The position numbers and the translations under genes were made by a program. Of a stretch of 64,000 nucleotides of DNA, positions 31,042 through 41,825 are shown in pieces; position 1 is the first letter of the stretch; every line of letters starts with the position of its first letter. Below the pieces are notes generated by a model. The model saw nothing but the letters and a program-made list of their open reading frames with translations. It did not search any database and was not told the DNA's origin. This DNA comes from Corynebacterium anserum (lineage in GTDB: Bacteria > Actinomycetota > Actinomycetes > Mycobacteriales > Mycobacteriaceae). The stretch covers positions 310,001-374,000 of the forward strand of contig NZ_CP046883.1 in assembly GCF_014262665.1 (NCBI RefSeq), in the 5' to 3' direction.

Positions 31042-32463
31042 CTAGGTGTGCTCTTGCGCTGTACGAACCAGGAACAGCAATTCGGCGGCGCCGATATGTG
31101 ACAGTTCCTCCGGATGTACGGACTCATCCGCACTATGAATCCGGCACAGTGGCTCTTCGATTCCGTAGAGCGCTAACTCGGCATCGGGATAAGCGCTCAG
31201 AAGTTCGTTGGTCAAAGGAATAGAACCTCCCGACGCCACTTCGACAGTCTCCCTGCCGTAAACGTCGCTGAGCGCGCTCGCGAGACGCTGTAGCGCAGGT
31301 CCGGAAGTATCCGCGCTAAACGGCTTTGCCAGTGCCTCACGGTGGATCTCCATCTGCGCGTTGGGCTTGTTCTTTTCCATGTGCGCGATCAGTAGATCTT
31401 GGCATTCCTGTGGATCCATTCCGGGTGGAACGCGTAGGCTGACCACCGCGGAAGCGGTACCGGGTACAGCATTGATCGCGTCCGCGACGCTGAGAGAATC
31501 CAGACCAGTGATTGTGATCGAGGGCCGCATGACGGTGAGGTCGTTGGGTGCTATGTCATCGTTAGCGCCAATGACCTTGACCCCTTCGAGGACCCCTGCA
31601 TTCTTGGCAAAAGTCCCAGTAGAGGGGCCAATTCCGTCCCATGTGGCAGCGGTATTGAGACCCTCAACTGCTACGTAGCCCTGTTCATCATGCAGGGTGC
31701 TAAGCAGCTTGATCAGTTCCAACAGAGCGTCAGGAGCTGCGCCGCCGTACTGGCCGGAGTGCATCGGCTGCGCAATGGTCTTGAGGGTGACGGTGATAGG
31801 GGCTGATCCGCGCAGGGCTGTGCAAATAGAAGGCACGCCGATTTCGTCATTACCGGAGTCTGCGATGAGGAACGTATCCGCTTGGAATAGCTCTGGTCGT
31901 TCATGGAGGAGATCCTCTAAGCCGTAACCTCCGCGCTCTTCTGAGCCTTCAACCACGATACGAATACCGAGGTTATCGAGCTCGGAGCAGCCGGCGTCGA
32001 TAAGCTGACGCAGTGCCCGTAGAACGGCAAGGTGCATGACGACGTGGCCTTTGCAGTCGGCGGCGCCACGGCCATACCAACGGCCATCGCGTTCCGTGAG
32101 AGTCCACGGATCCGACGTCCACTCATCCACATCGCCGGCGGGTTGGACGTCGAAATGCGAGTAGAGCAGGAGAGTGGGGTAGCCCTCAGCTGGTTTTTTC
32201 AGACCAATGATCGCCTCAGAGCCATCGGAGGTGGTGATGGATTCAACGGGAATGCCGGCGTGAGTGAATTGCTCGACACACCAAGCGGCAGCTCCAGAAT
32301 TGTGCTCTTCCAAGCCAGGAGTGGAGTGGACAGACTGGAAAGCAACGAGTTCCTTGAGAGCTTCCCATAAGAAATCGAGCTGGGAGTTGAGGAGGGCGTT
32401 GGCTACATGTCCATTGATCTCATGAGTAGTGGACGGCAGTTGCGGTGGTTCTTTTTCGTTCAT
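31042..32463 (-). CDS. M20-family metallodipeptidase
   Basis: 473-residue M20 peptidase. Metal ligands and catalytic residues are visible: HFDVQP (His, Asp), GAADCKGH (bridging Asp), EGSEERGGYG (catalytic Glu pair) and a late RIHSADE region with the last His. The dimerisation lid domain interrupts the catalytic domain as usual. AGGTG lies just before ATG 32463. Divergent from groEL2. Substrate probably small peptides. Confidence 0.9.
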   Translation of the reverse strand: MNEKEPPQLPSTTHEINGHVANALLNSQLDFLWEALKELVAFQSVHSTPGLEEHNSGAAAWCVEQFTHAGIPVESITTSDGSEAIIGLKKPAEGYPTLLLYSHFDVQPAGDVDEWTSDPWTLTERDGRWYGRGAADCKGHVVMHLAVLRALRQLIDAGCSELDNLGIRIVVEGSEERGGYGLEDLLHERPELFQADTFLIADSGNDEIGVPSICTALRGSAPITVTLKTIAQPMHSGQYGGAAPDALLELIKLLSTLHDEQGYVAVEGLNTAATWDGIGPSTGTFAKNAGVLEGVKVIGANDDIAPNDLTVMRPSITITGLDSLSVADAINAVPGTASAVVSLRVPPGMDPQECQDLLIAHMEKNKPNAQMEIHREALAKPFSADTSGPALQRLASALSDVYGRETVEVASGGSIPLTNELLSAYPDAELALYGIEEPLCRIHSADESVHPEELSHIGAAELLFLVRTAQEHT

Positions 32464-32548
32464 GGCACCTAAATTACCCAGACTCGACCGTTGCGCAACG
32501 CCCCGGCAACGCTATGAGCGAACATTGCTCCTTCTTACTCTCCAAAAT

Positions 32549-32575
32549 CTTGCACTCGTCCTAGGAGAGTGCTAA
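32549..32575. promoter_or_regulatory. CIRCE element 1 (HrcA operator)
   Basis: CTTGCACTC-N9-GAGTGCTAA, right arm perfect and left arm two mismatches from the CIRCE consensus TTAGCACTC-N9-GAGTGCTAA. Confidence 0.85.
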
Positions 32576-32582
32576 ACAAGGG

Positions 32583-34371
<1,789 letters not shown>

Positions 34372-34401
34372 GCCGTTGATCTCGTCTTCGTATCTTTCAT
34401 T

Positions 34402-34444
34402 AGTCCCCGTGTCGGAGGTATGTGCTTCCGACACGGGGACTTTT
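34402..34444 (+). terminator. Strong rho-independent terminator after groEL2
   Basis: Perfect 15-bp stem (AGTCCCCGTGTCGGA with its complement), 10-nt loop, then TTTT. Confidence 0.93.
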
Positions 34445-34468
34445 GGGCTATGGGCGACTGACTCGTGT

Positions 34469-34532
34469 GGGGTGGGAGTTGGTGTGCGACGCCACGGATC
34501 GGGGTGGGAGTTGGTATGCGACGCCACGGATC
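34469..34532. repeat. 32-bp tandem duplication downstream of groEL2
   Basis: Two adjacent copies, 34469-34500 and 34501-34532, with a single G/A mismatch; each contains GGAGTTGGT and GCGACGCCACGG. Confidence 0.95.
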
Positions 34533-34855
34533 GGGTGCCGAATGGGCCTTAATGGGGGTAATTTTCTTCGTTATTTTCCTGCCTGCACCCTATAGAAAAT
34601 GCGAATTTTCCGGGTGAAAAGCTCGCGTTCCCACCTGCAGATATGGATAATTTTGCATATTCTTACACAAAGCGTGTGGGGTGGTCCTAGCGGGGAATGA
34701 TCCCGTACAAACTTCCGCTTCAGGTCTTGTGCCCATGTGAAAACTCAATACAGTGAACTCCGATGCTTCCCATTGTGAGCATCGCACTAATGACACAGTC
34801 TGTTGGCACCGCGCAACGTCATGATGTGCCAACGGTATTTCAAGGGAGAATAAAC
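34533..34855. other. Promoter/leader region of the porin-like gene
   Basis: 323 bp, more AT-rich than its surroundings in the part 34560-34670. Probable promoter and long 5' leader for the highly expressed porin-like gene; no clear operator. AAGGGAG at 34842-34848 is the ribosome site of the next gene. No supported ORF. Confidence 0.4.
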
Positions 34856-35185
34856 GTGGAAATCAGCGCATTCAATGACCTGATCGAGAACTTGGGTACC
34901 CTGTTCGAGGGTGTAGGCGACTTCTTCGCAGCATTCAAGGATGTCTTCGCGGGCATCGGCAAGGCTTTTGATGCTGCGTTCAACATCGATGAGGCTGTTG
35001 GCGGCTCCTCTGATCTGCTGGTTCCGGACGCTGAGACTCCAGATACCGACGCCGCAGCTGGTGCTACTGACGGCGCTGCTGGTGCCGCTGAGGGTGCTGC
35101 AGATGCTGCTGAAGGGGCGACTCAGGGCGGTTCCGAGGGTGCTGCAGATGCTACCGAAGCTGCTGCCGAACAGGTGAAGAAGTAA
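34856..35185 (+). CDS. Small PorA/PorH-like cell-wall channel protein with Ala-rich tail
   Basis: 109 residues from GTG 34856. Residues 1-55 are an amphipathic, Phe-rich helix region (MEISAFNDLIENLGTLFEG then GDFFAAFKDVFAGIGKAF), without a signal peptide, like corynebacterial PorA/PorH mycomembrane porins. Synteny supports this: C. glutamicum has porH and porA exactly between groEL2 and ppk2. Only one gene is present here, as in some lipophilic species with a single-component porin. The last 50 residues (Ala/Gly/Glu/Thr-rich) are unusual, since known PorA/PorH proteins are 40-60 residues. Confidence 0.65.
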   Translation: MEISAFNDLIENLGTLFEGVGDFFAAFKDVFAGIGKAFDAAFNIDEAVGGSSDLLVPDAETPDTDAAAGATDGAAGAAEGAADAAEGATQGGSEGAADATEAAAEQVKK

Positions 35186-35513
35186 TTCTACGGTAGTCTT
35201 CGCCTCCCTATAACTCTGACGTCTCGGCGCTGATGAGGTGAGGAGTAATCCTGTATTCAGGGTTTTGTCCGCACCGGTGCTGAGGCTCGATGAGGAGCTG
35301 GGGGAGACGTTGAGCACCAAGAGATCCCGTCTGGGTGGGCAATGATGCTGTGCCAGGCGGGGTCTTTGCCATATACGCTCTGTGCTGTATTCCTACCGAG
35401 CATCGCCTCACGAATGACGCAAACGGGGGCGAAACCGGAAATGTAACGGTGTGGCGAGTCCGCTGGAAAGGATAGAATCAAAGCGTGCAAAGGTCATGAT
35501 TTTGATGGCCACG
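35186..35513. other. Porin-ppk2 spacer
   Basis: 328 bp with normal base composition and no supported ORF, terminator or repeat. A -10-like TAGAAT (35473-35478) may belong to ppk2. Confidence 0.4.
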
Positions 35514-35536
35514 ATGCGCACTTTATAAAGTCGCAT
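35514..35536. promoter_or_regulatory. 23-bp palindrome immediately upstream of ppk2
   Basis: ATGCG-C-ACTTTATAAAGT-CGCAT: a perfect 12-bp core plus 5-bp outer arms with one unpaired C. It ends just before the ribosome site (AAAAGGAG), and its core holds a TATAAA that could serve as -10. It looks like a repressor site. Confidence 0.55.
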
Positions 35537-35557
35537 AGCTAAAAGGAGTACGGCGTT

Positions 35558-36457
35558 ATGGCCGAAGACAATCAGGACGAATTCCACGTTGTTGACCTGG
35601 CAGCCACCGAGGGCTACCTCGTCGATGATTCTGACGAAGACGATCCAGTACTGATCACTCCGGATGGGCACCGCGTGGATACCTGGCGCGACCAGTACCC
35701 ATACGACGAGCGCATGAGCCGCGAAGAATATGAGACCACGAAGCGCGCTCTGCAGATCGAGCTGCTGAAGTGGCAGAACTGGACGAAGGAAACCGGCCAG
35801 AAGCACATCATCATCTTCGAGGGGCGTGATGCCGCTGGTAAGGGTGGCACCATCAAACGCTTCAATGAGCACCTGAATCCTCGTGGCGCTCGTACTGTGG
35901 CTTTGGAAAAGCCGTCACCGCGTGAGTCCACTTCCTGGTACTTCCAGCGTTACATTCAACACTTCCCTTGTGGCGGTGAAATCGTCTTCTTTGACCGTTC
36001 TTGGTACAACCGTTCCGGCGTGGAGCGAGTCATGGGTTTCTGCACAGAATCTCAGCACGCGGAGTTCTTGCGAGAGGTTCCTATGCTGGAGAACATGATC
36101 CTGGGCTCCGGTATCTCCTTGACTAAGTTCTGGTTCTCTGTCACCCGCAAAGAGCAGCGCACTCGCTTTGCGATTCGTCAGGTAGACCCAGTTCGTCAGT
36201 GGAAGCTTTCCCCAATGGATTTGGCGTCTCTGGACCGTTGGGAAGACTATACCCGTGCGAAGGAAGAGTCTTTCCGTTACACGGATACCAACGAGTCTCC
36301 TTGGATCACCATCAAATCCAATGACAAAAAGCGCGCCCGTATCAACGCGATGCGTTACATTCTTTCTAAGTTCGAATACACCGGCAAAGACCATGAGGTT
36401 GTGGGTGAGCCTGATCCTAAGTTGGTCAAGCGCGGTCGCGACCAGATCGGTGACTAA
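35558..36457 (+). CDS. ppk2: Polyphosphate kinase 2
   Basis: 299-residue PPK2-family P-loop enzyme that uses polyphosphate to phosphorylate nucleoside (di)phosphates. Walker A GRDAAGKGGT, lid GARTVALEKPS, Walker B EIVFFDRSWYNR. AAAAGGAG precedes ATG 35558. Homologue of C. glutamicum ppk2B/cg3007-type, which also lies beside porA/porH. Confidence 0.94.
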   Translation: MAEDNQDEFHVVDLAATEGYLVDDSDEDDPVLITPDGHRVDTWRDQYPYDERMSREEYETTKRALQIELLKWQNWTKETGQKHIIIFEGRDAAGKGGTIKRFNEHLNPRGARTVALEKPSPRESTSWYFQRYIQHFPCGGEIVFFDRSWYNRSGVERVMGFCTESQHAEFLREVPMLENMILGSGISLTKFWFSVTRKEQRTRFAIRQVDPVRQWKLSPMDLASLDRWEDYTRAKEESFRYTDTNESPWITIKSNDKKRARINAMRYILSKFEYTGKDHEVVGEPDPKLVKRGRDQIGD

Positions 36458-36510
36458 GAATCGGTTGATGCAGAGCGGTTTCTCGCTGTGGTGAGAGCGA
36501 CTGTATCTAG

Positions 36511-36556
36511 GACGAAAAGCTCGAGCATTGTGGTGCTCGAGCTTTTCGTCTTTTTC
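36511..36556. terminator. Strong terminator after ppk2
   Basis: 17-bp perfect stem GACGAAAAGCTCGAGCA with complement, 6-nt loop, followed by TTTTTC. The A-run in the left arm makes it usable on the minus strand too, for transcripts coming from the synthetase gene. Confidence 0.92.
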
Positions 36557-36670
36557 GTCTTGTGCAGCGTTATTCCAGAAGACATGGGGCTCCCTCCCCA
36601 CATGTCGAAGGTGTGTGGCTGCGTCTGTTTTTCGAAGATGGTTGGCCCCGCCGAGATCTTGAAAATGTGT

Positions 36671-39600
36671 CTACGTCCAAATCTCGATGGGATTACCTTG
36701 CCAGCGGCTGGATGGTGGAACGTGGTCTCCGCGCATCACCAAGGAGGCCGGTCCTACCGTGGCGTCCTTTGCGAGCCGGGAGGCCGGCAGTGCCACGGAG
36801 TGTGGTCCTAAGGTGGAACCTTCATCGAGGGTGACTGTGTCGAGGCTCATCACGCGATCTTGGAAGAGATGCGTTTGGACCACACAGCCCGGACCGACGG
36901 TTGCACCGCGACCAATGGTTACTAGATCGGCCTCAGGTAACCAGTAGGTGTCCAGCCAAGCACCTGTACCGACTGTGGCACCCAATGCGCGGAGGAATAC
37001 GTTGAGGCTTCCAGTTCCCAGGGTGTGCGCTAAAAACCAGGGTCCAGCAACTGTTTCGACGAACTGATCCTGCAGTTCATTCAGCCATACGAACCAGCTC
37101 CACAGAACGTGGTCTCCGGGGGTGATGCGTTGCACGCACAGCCATTTCATGCACACGGTGATCGCAGCAGCGACAAAGCCAGCGGCAATGAGTACAAAAC
37201 CGGAGAGGCAGAACACAGCCCACGGGCCCCAGTGCATCAGAATCCATTGCAGAGCTACTAGCACTCCAGCCATGATGGCTGCGGACACCATCGGAGCCAG
37301 TAGCCGGAGTGTCTCCACCAGGCCGCGCGCGCATTTGAGGGCGAAGGTGGGGTTGTATGTGCGAGAGTCGCCTTCGGCCTCCACCTCGACTCGACGCAAC
37401 CTCTCCGGAGGAGAACCAATCCAATTGCTGCCGGCTTTTGTCTTCTTTGGGGTGGAGGACAGCACCGCAACCAGGGAGTTTTTCTTCAGAGTCCGGCTCG
37501 GACCGGCGATGCCGGAATTGCCTAAGAAGCTGCGTTTGCCCACGCGCGTATGGCCGGAAAGCATCCACCCGCCCCCGCCCAATTCATAGCCGCCGACCAT
37601 GGTGTCATCTGCGAGGAAAGCTCCCGCTTTGACTTCCGCGAAGGCAGGGACCATCACTGCCGTGGAAATTTCCGCATCTTTGCCGATGCGAGCGCCAAGA
37701 CTGCGGAACCACAGTGGAGTCAGCTGAGCCGCATACATAGGGAAAAGGTAGGTGCGAGCTGCGTCCATGAGACGTTCAATAGCCCAGATGCGCCAGCCGG
37801 TCGCGGAGCGTACAGGGACCACACCTGGTTTGATCCCGATGGATAGTATACGCACCGATATCCAGGTCAGGGCTGTGTAGATGGCAAAGCCGATGAGACC
37901 TCCTGGCAAAGCCCAGGCTATGGAGGTCAGGAGGATAGAGAGGAAACTTGTGACGTCGGGAGACAGGGTGGATATACCCCATGCGACGAACGCTGCGGCG
38001 GATCCTATAGCGATCAGTGGCAGCAGGGAAAGTAGCAGAGAGCTTAGACCGTATACCGCAATCCATAGCGGACGGCGTGCGGGAGCCTCAGATGGCCAGC
38101 GGGAACGTACCTTTCCCACTTTGACCGCGGGAGAACCTGCCCAGCGAGAACCACTCTTCACTTTCTTCTCGCCTCTGACGGCAGAACCTGCCTCAACGGA
38201 AGCCTTGGATCCGATACGTGCGCCGGGTAGCACTGTAGAACGAGCGCCGATGGATGCTCCCTTGCCGATGTCGATGCGTCCCACATGCAGTCGGTCGCGT
38301 TCTATCCAATAGCCGGACAGATCCACTTCTGGTTCTACGGAGCATTGGTCTGCGAGGGTCAGCAGGCCAGTGACGGGTGGCAGCGTATGTAGCTGCACGT
38401 CTGTGCCTACATCCGCACCGAGCCAACGGGCGTATGTGGTGATCCATGTGGCGCCAGAAATGTCTCGGGCACCACATGTGTCTGCGATGCGTTCGGCCGC
38501 CCAGATACGCAAGTGAACGGCACCACCGCGGGGATAATTTCCCTCTGTGATACCTGCGGTGACCGCTCGGATGAGAATGGCAGATAAGGGCAAGCGCCCC
38601 AGTGGGGTAGCGAAGATCAGTAGTGCAAGCGCGGCCCATAGCCATGACAGCCGGCCGAGATCCACTGGGGCGAAACCGGCGACGATCTCCACGCCGGATG
38701 CACTGAGTAGCCAGTTAGCGACCAATAGCCAGGCCACCCACTGAGCGCCGGCGAGGGTCATCGCTGGAATTTGAATGAGTGCTTGTACGACGCGGGTGGT
38801 TGCACTCACCGGAGTGATGCCAGGAAGCTCTGGCTGCATGGCTGCGTTATTGGCTATAGCTGAAGTGCCGCCGCGGCAAGAATCTATGTACTCTGCAAAA
38901 GCTCCGAGCCGAGAGTGGTCGTAGAGGTCACGGACGGAAATTTCCGGTACGCGTTCGCGCACGCGCGCGACCAGCGTAGCAGCTGCCAGTGAGGTACCAC
39001 CAAGCGAGAAAAAATCCACGTCTGGGCCTAGAACAGTGGTGCCCAGAGCGTCGGAGAATAGTTCTGCGATCCAGCTCTGGGTGGGGGTGTCGAAATGCGA
39101 CTCACCGCGAGAGGGCAAAGGCCAGGGCAGGGCTCTCTTGTCGACTTTTCCCGACGTGGTCACGGGCAAGCTATCCACAGCGCAGAGCCGTGGAACCATC
39201 GCGGAAGGGAGGTCTTCCTGGAGCTGGGCACGTGCGGTCTCGATATCGAAGTCATCGGCCGTGCCATGTTCGGGGGAGATGTAGCCGACGAGGACTTTGT
39301 CACCTCCACCCGTTGTTTGCACGACGACGGAAGAACTGCGGACGTTACTGAGGCGGGAGAGGCAGGCATCGACCTCGCCCAATTCGATCCGGCGACCGCC
39401 GATCTTGACCTGGTCATCGACGCGACCAACGAAATACAGGCCGTCTTCCTCCAAGCGCACATGATCACCGGACCGGTAGGCTCGGCCCCACCCCAGCTCC
39501 GGCATAGGGGCAAATTTCTCCGCGTCCTTTTGCGGGTCGAGATAACGCGCTAACCCGACGCCACCAATGATAAGTTCGCCCGTCTCTCCCATTGCGACGG

Positions 39601-40588
39601 GTTGATTGTCGGAATCCACAACTGCGAGATCCCAACCAGCCAGAGGAAGCCCAATGGAAACGGGCTTGATTCCATCCATGGTTGTGCCGCAGGCGACGAC
39701 CGTGGCTTCAGTCGGGCCATAGGTATTCCACAGCTCTCGGGAACCGTTGGACAGCCTGGCGGCTAATTCCGGAGGACAGGCTTCACCACCGAAGATTAGT
39801 AAACGGACGGCATCGAGTGCTTCGTCCGGCCAGAGAGAAGCGAGTGTTGGCACGGTGGAGACGACCGTCACCGATTTGGAGATCAGCCAGGGGCCGAGGT
39901 CCACGCCGGAACGTACGAGGGAGCGGGGAGCAGGAACCAGGCATGCCCCATGACGCCAGGCTAGCCACATCTCTTCGCAAGAGGCGTCGAAGGCAACGGA
40001 GAGCCCAGCGAGGACACGATCTTCGGGGCCTAGTAGGTCCTCTTGAAGAAACATGTGCGCTTCAGCATCGACGAAGGCAGCGGCACTACGGTGAGACACT
40101 GCTACGCCCTTGGGCGTGCCGGTAGACCCCGAGGTGAAAATTATCCATGCATCGCAGTCCAGGGTGGGGCCGGTGTCATCGGTGCGGTCTGAGCGTGTGT
40201 GTTCAGTGAAACAGAGTCCGTCCGCCGTGTAGATAGCCTGCACCTCCGCTTCACCAAAAACGAGGGCTGCACGCTCATCTGGATCATCCGCGTCGACAGG
40301 GACGTAGGCAGCGCCCGCTGCGAGGGTGGAAAGGATGGCGATGTATAGATTGCGCTCGCCGGAGGGCATACGGATGCCGATGCGGTCGCCGCGGCGAATT
40401 CCGCGTGTGGTTAACCACTCGGCTGTCGTGAGTACTTCCTGCAGTAATTCGCTATAGGTGATCACGCCGTGGCCGTCATCGATCGCCGGCGCATCAGGAT
40501 AGGTGTCAGCGGTGGTTCGAAGGATGTCGAGCAGTGTGCGGGCTGCAGGGGCCTGAGCGGATCGAAGATACTGCGAGGGAATAGGCAC
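36671..40588 (-). CDS. Pls/PosA-family non-ribosomal poly(amino acid) synthetase
   Basis: 1305 residues, the size and architecture of epsilon-poly-L-lysine synthetase. Adenylation domain at about 15-490 (FTSGSTGTPKG, NTYGPTEA, YRSGD, SGKVDKRALP); carrier domain near 505-575 with the phosphopantetheine Ser in LGGTSLAA; then three membrane-helix pairs alternating with three left-handed beta-helix (hexapeptide) domains, the last running to the C-terminus. No condensation or thioesterase domain. Aligning to the Phe-activating template, the pocket reads about D-A-E-S-I-G-T-V-V-K, very near the lysine code of bacitracin synthetase (DAESIGSVCK, from memory). Start GTG 40588, weak ribosome site. MarR gene upstream on the same strand. 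Confidence 0.88.
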   Translation of the reverse strand: MPIPSQYLRSAQAPAARTLLDILRTTADTYPDAPAIDDGHGVITYSELLQEVLTTAEWLTTRGIRRGDRIGIRMPSGERNLYIAILSTLAAGAAYVPVDADDPDERAALVFGEAEVQAIYTADGLCFTEHTRSDRTDDTGPTLDCDAWIIFTSGSTGTPKGVAVSHRSAAAFVDAEAHMFLQEDLLGPEDRVLAGLSVAFDASCEEMWLAWRHGACLVPAPRSLVRSGVDLGPWLISKSVTVVSTVPTLASLWPDEALDAVRLLIFGGEACPPELAARLSNGSRELWNTYGPTEATVVACGTTMDGIKPVSIGLPLAGWDLAVVDSDNQPVAMGETGELIIGGVGLARYLDPQKDAEKFAPMPELGWGRAYRSGDHVRLEEDGLYFVGRVDDQVKIGGRRIELGEVDACLSRLSNVRSSSVVVQTTGGGDKVLVGYISPEHGTADDFDIETARAQLQEDLPSAMVPRLCAVDSLPVTTSGKVDKRALPWPLPSRGESHFDTPTQSWIAELFSDALGTTVLGPDVDFFSLGGTSLAAATLVARVRERVPEISVRDLYDHSRLGAFAEYIDSCRGGTSAIANNAAMQPELPGITPVSATTRVVQALIQIPAMTLAGAQWVAWLLVANWLLSASGVEIVAGFAPVDLGRLSWLWAALALLIFATPLGRLPLSAILIRAVTAGITEGNYPRGGAVHLRIWAAERIADTCGARDISGATWITTYARWLGADVGTDVQLHTLPPVTGLLTLADQCSVEPEVDLSGYWIERDRLHVGRIDIGKGASIGARSTVLPGARIGSKASVEAGSAVRGEKKVKSGSRWAGSPAVKVGKVRSRWPSEAPARRPLWIAVYGLSSLLLSLLPLIAIGSAAAFVAWGISTLSPDVTSFLSILLTSIAWALPGGLIGFAIYTALTWISVRILSIGIKPGVVPVRSATGWRIWAIERLMDAARTYLFPMYAAQLTPLWFRSLGARIGKDAEISTAVMVPAFAEVKAGAFLADDTMVGGYELGGGGWMLSGHTRVGKRSFLGNSGIAGPSRTLKKNSLVAVLSSTPKKTKAGSNWIGSPPERLRRVEVEAEGDSRTYNPTFALKCARGLVETLRLLAPMVSAAIMAGVLVALQWILMHWGPWAVFCLSGFVLIAAGFVAAAITVCMKWLCVQRITPGDHVLWSWFVWLNELQDQFVETVAGPWFLAHTLGTGSLNVFLRALGATVGTGAWLDTYWLPEADLVTIGRGATVGPGCVVQTHLFQDRVMSLDTVTLDEGSTLGPHSVALPASRLAKDATVGPASLVMRGDHVPPSSRWQGNPIEIWT

Positions 40589-40681
40589 CGGGAATCATCG
40601 CCTTGGGGAAGAAGCCTTGCGGAACTAGTGGAGGAGTCCTCGTGGAAGGAGAGTGTGTGAGTGGGGCTGAGATAAGCGAAC

Positions 40682-40705
40682 AGCCGCGCTCGGTATAGCG
40701 CGGCT
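40682..40705 (-). terminator. Hairpin between marR and the synthetase gene
   Basis: Perfect 8-bp stem AGCCGCGC/GCGCGGCT, 8-nt loop, no T-tract. It lies in the 125-bp gap and may limit read-through from marR into the synthetase gene. Confidence 0.5.
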
Positions 40706-40713
40706 CAGATCAG

Positions 40714-41169
40714 CTAGGAGGATTCTGGAGAATCGGCGGCAATGATGGACTTTGCTAGCTTTCGCAAGTGCTTGAGCTGCTTAGAAGTGGAATCATCGAG
40801 GGCTTTGTCTTCTGCCGCTGTGACTAACGGGCGCAAGTTCGCGTAGGCCTTGGAGCCTTTCTTAGTCACTGAGATGATTTGGCGACGACGGTCTTTCGGA
40901 TCTTTAACCCTCTTCGCCAGGTTGCGTTTCTCTAGGGAATCGACGAGGCGAACCATGTCAGAACGGTCCACGCCGAGAATCTCGCCAAGAGTAGCTTGGG
41001 ATGCTGCGTCACCAGCGACGAGACAGGATAAAACCCAATACTCACGGAGATTGAAACCTTCGGCCGACAGAGCTGCTTCCACGAATTCACGAGTGCGGCG
41101 CCGCAATCTTTCCAATTGGAAAGAAGGGGAGCTGAGAAGATCTGCCGGCAGTGCGAAAGTGTCTGACAT
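40714..41169 (-). CDS. MarR-family transcriptional regulator
   Basis: 151-residue winged-helix protein: LREYWVLSCLVAG, SQATLGEILGVDRSDMVRLVDSLE and the wing KDPKDRRRQIISVT. It sits directly upstream of the poly(amino acid) synthetase gene on the same strand, so it is a candidate regulator of it. TACAAT on the minus strand (about 45 bp upstream) is a possible -10. Confidence 0.9.
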   Translation of the reverse strand: MSDTFALPADLLSSPSFQLERLRRRTREFVEAALSAEGFNLREYWVLSCLVAGDAASQATLGEILGVDRSDMVRLVDSLEKRNLAKRVKDPKDRRRQIISVTKKGSKAYANLRPLVTAAEDKALDDSTSKQLKHLRKLAKSIIAADSPESS

Positions 41170-41286
41170 AGGTCAAAACTTTACTCGCGGAATATGGGGG
41201 CTGTCTAATTGTAGGTGACACCCATTAATGAGGTTATTCTTGGGCTGGAGGAGCTTGATAGAGCGCTTCAATAAAGCACGTCAACG

Positions 41287-41322
41287 GGGTGGAGGCAACA
41301 CTAACAAGGTTGGAGACAACAC
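41287..41322. repeat. Diverged tandem duplication between marR and rhodanese genes
   Basis: GGGTGGAGGCAACAC (41287-41301) and GGTTGGAGACAACAC (41308-41322), period 21, two mismatches. Confidence 0.6.
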
Positions 41323-41371
41323 CAGAGGGTACTCCACCCACAGGAGTGCGTTCAGCTCATAAGCGCAGTGC

Positions 41372-41680
41372 TTAACTATCGCCCTCGACGATCGGCAGCC
41401 CCGCATCGCGCCACCCAGCAGAACCATTGGAGACATTGATGGAGTCGATGCCATTCATTTCGAGCCACTGGCATGCTCGAGCCGAGCGACCGCCCGATAG
41501 GCAGATCACATAGATATCCCTATCGAGATCAAGCTCGCCGTAGCGGGTTTGTAGCTCGGTTAGTGGGAGGTTAGTTGCACCCTTGGCGTGCCATTGTGCA
41601 AACTCATCAGCTTCACGCACATCGATGAGCTGAGCATCTTCGGGGACTTCGTTAGGCAATACGGATTCAAAATTACTCAT
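41372..41680 (-). CDS. Single-domain rhodanese-like sulfurtransferase
   Basis: 102 residues with QLIDVREADEFAQWHAKGA and the active-site loop CLSGGRS holding the persulfide Cys. The loop composition suits a thiosulfate:cyanide-type or generic sulfur carrier; the partner is unknown. Stands alone between ppa and the MarR gene. Confidence 0.9.
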   Translation of the reverse strand: MSNFESVLPNEVPEDAQLIDVREADEFAQWHAKGATNLPLTELQTRYGELDLDRDIYVICLSGGRSARACQWLEMNGIDSINVSNGSAGWRDAGLPIVEGDS

Positions 41681-41733
41681 GCTTGCACAGTGTAGTAGTC
41701 CCGAAATTCCACGTCTTAGGTCTCCTAGTAGAA

Positions 41734-41775
41734 AGTCCGGGAACAGTCTCCGTAGATAGTTTGGGAACAGTCCCC
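41734..41775. repeat. Diverged tandem duplication downstream of ppa
   Basis: 18-bp copies 41734-41751 and 41758-41775 (period 24) sharing GGGAACAGTC exactly, three mismatches outside. Confidence 0.65.
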
Positions 41776-41794
41776 TCCCCCCGTGGGGGACTGT
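41767..41794 (-). terminator. Hairpin after ppa
   Basis: 9-bp stem ACAGTCCCC/GGGGACTGT with a 10-nt C/G-rich loop, 32 bp beyond the ppa stop on the minus strand. The second copy of the neighbouring duplication supplies the left arm. Confidence 0.55.
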
Positions 41795-41825
41795 GGCCGA
41801 CCCTGGATGGTGGGGCTGAGGGGTG

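Noticed and set aside
37122-37589. Several 100-160-codon plus-strand frames opposite the poly(amino acid) synthetase
   Set aside because: Shadows produced by GC-rich codon bias; compositions are Arg/Pro/Ser-rich without motifs.
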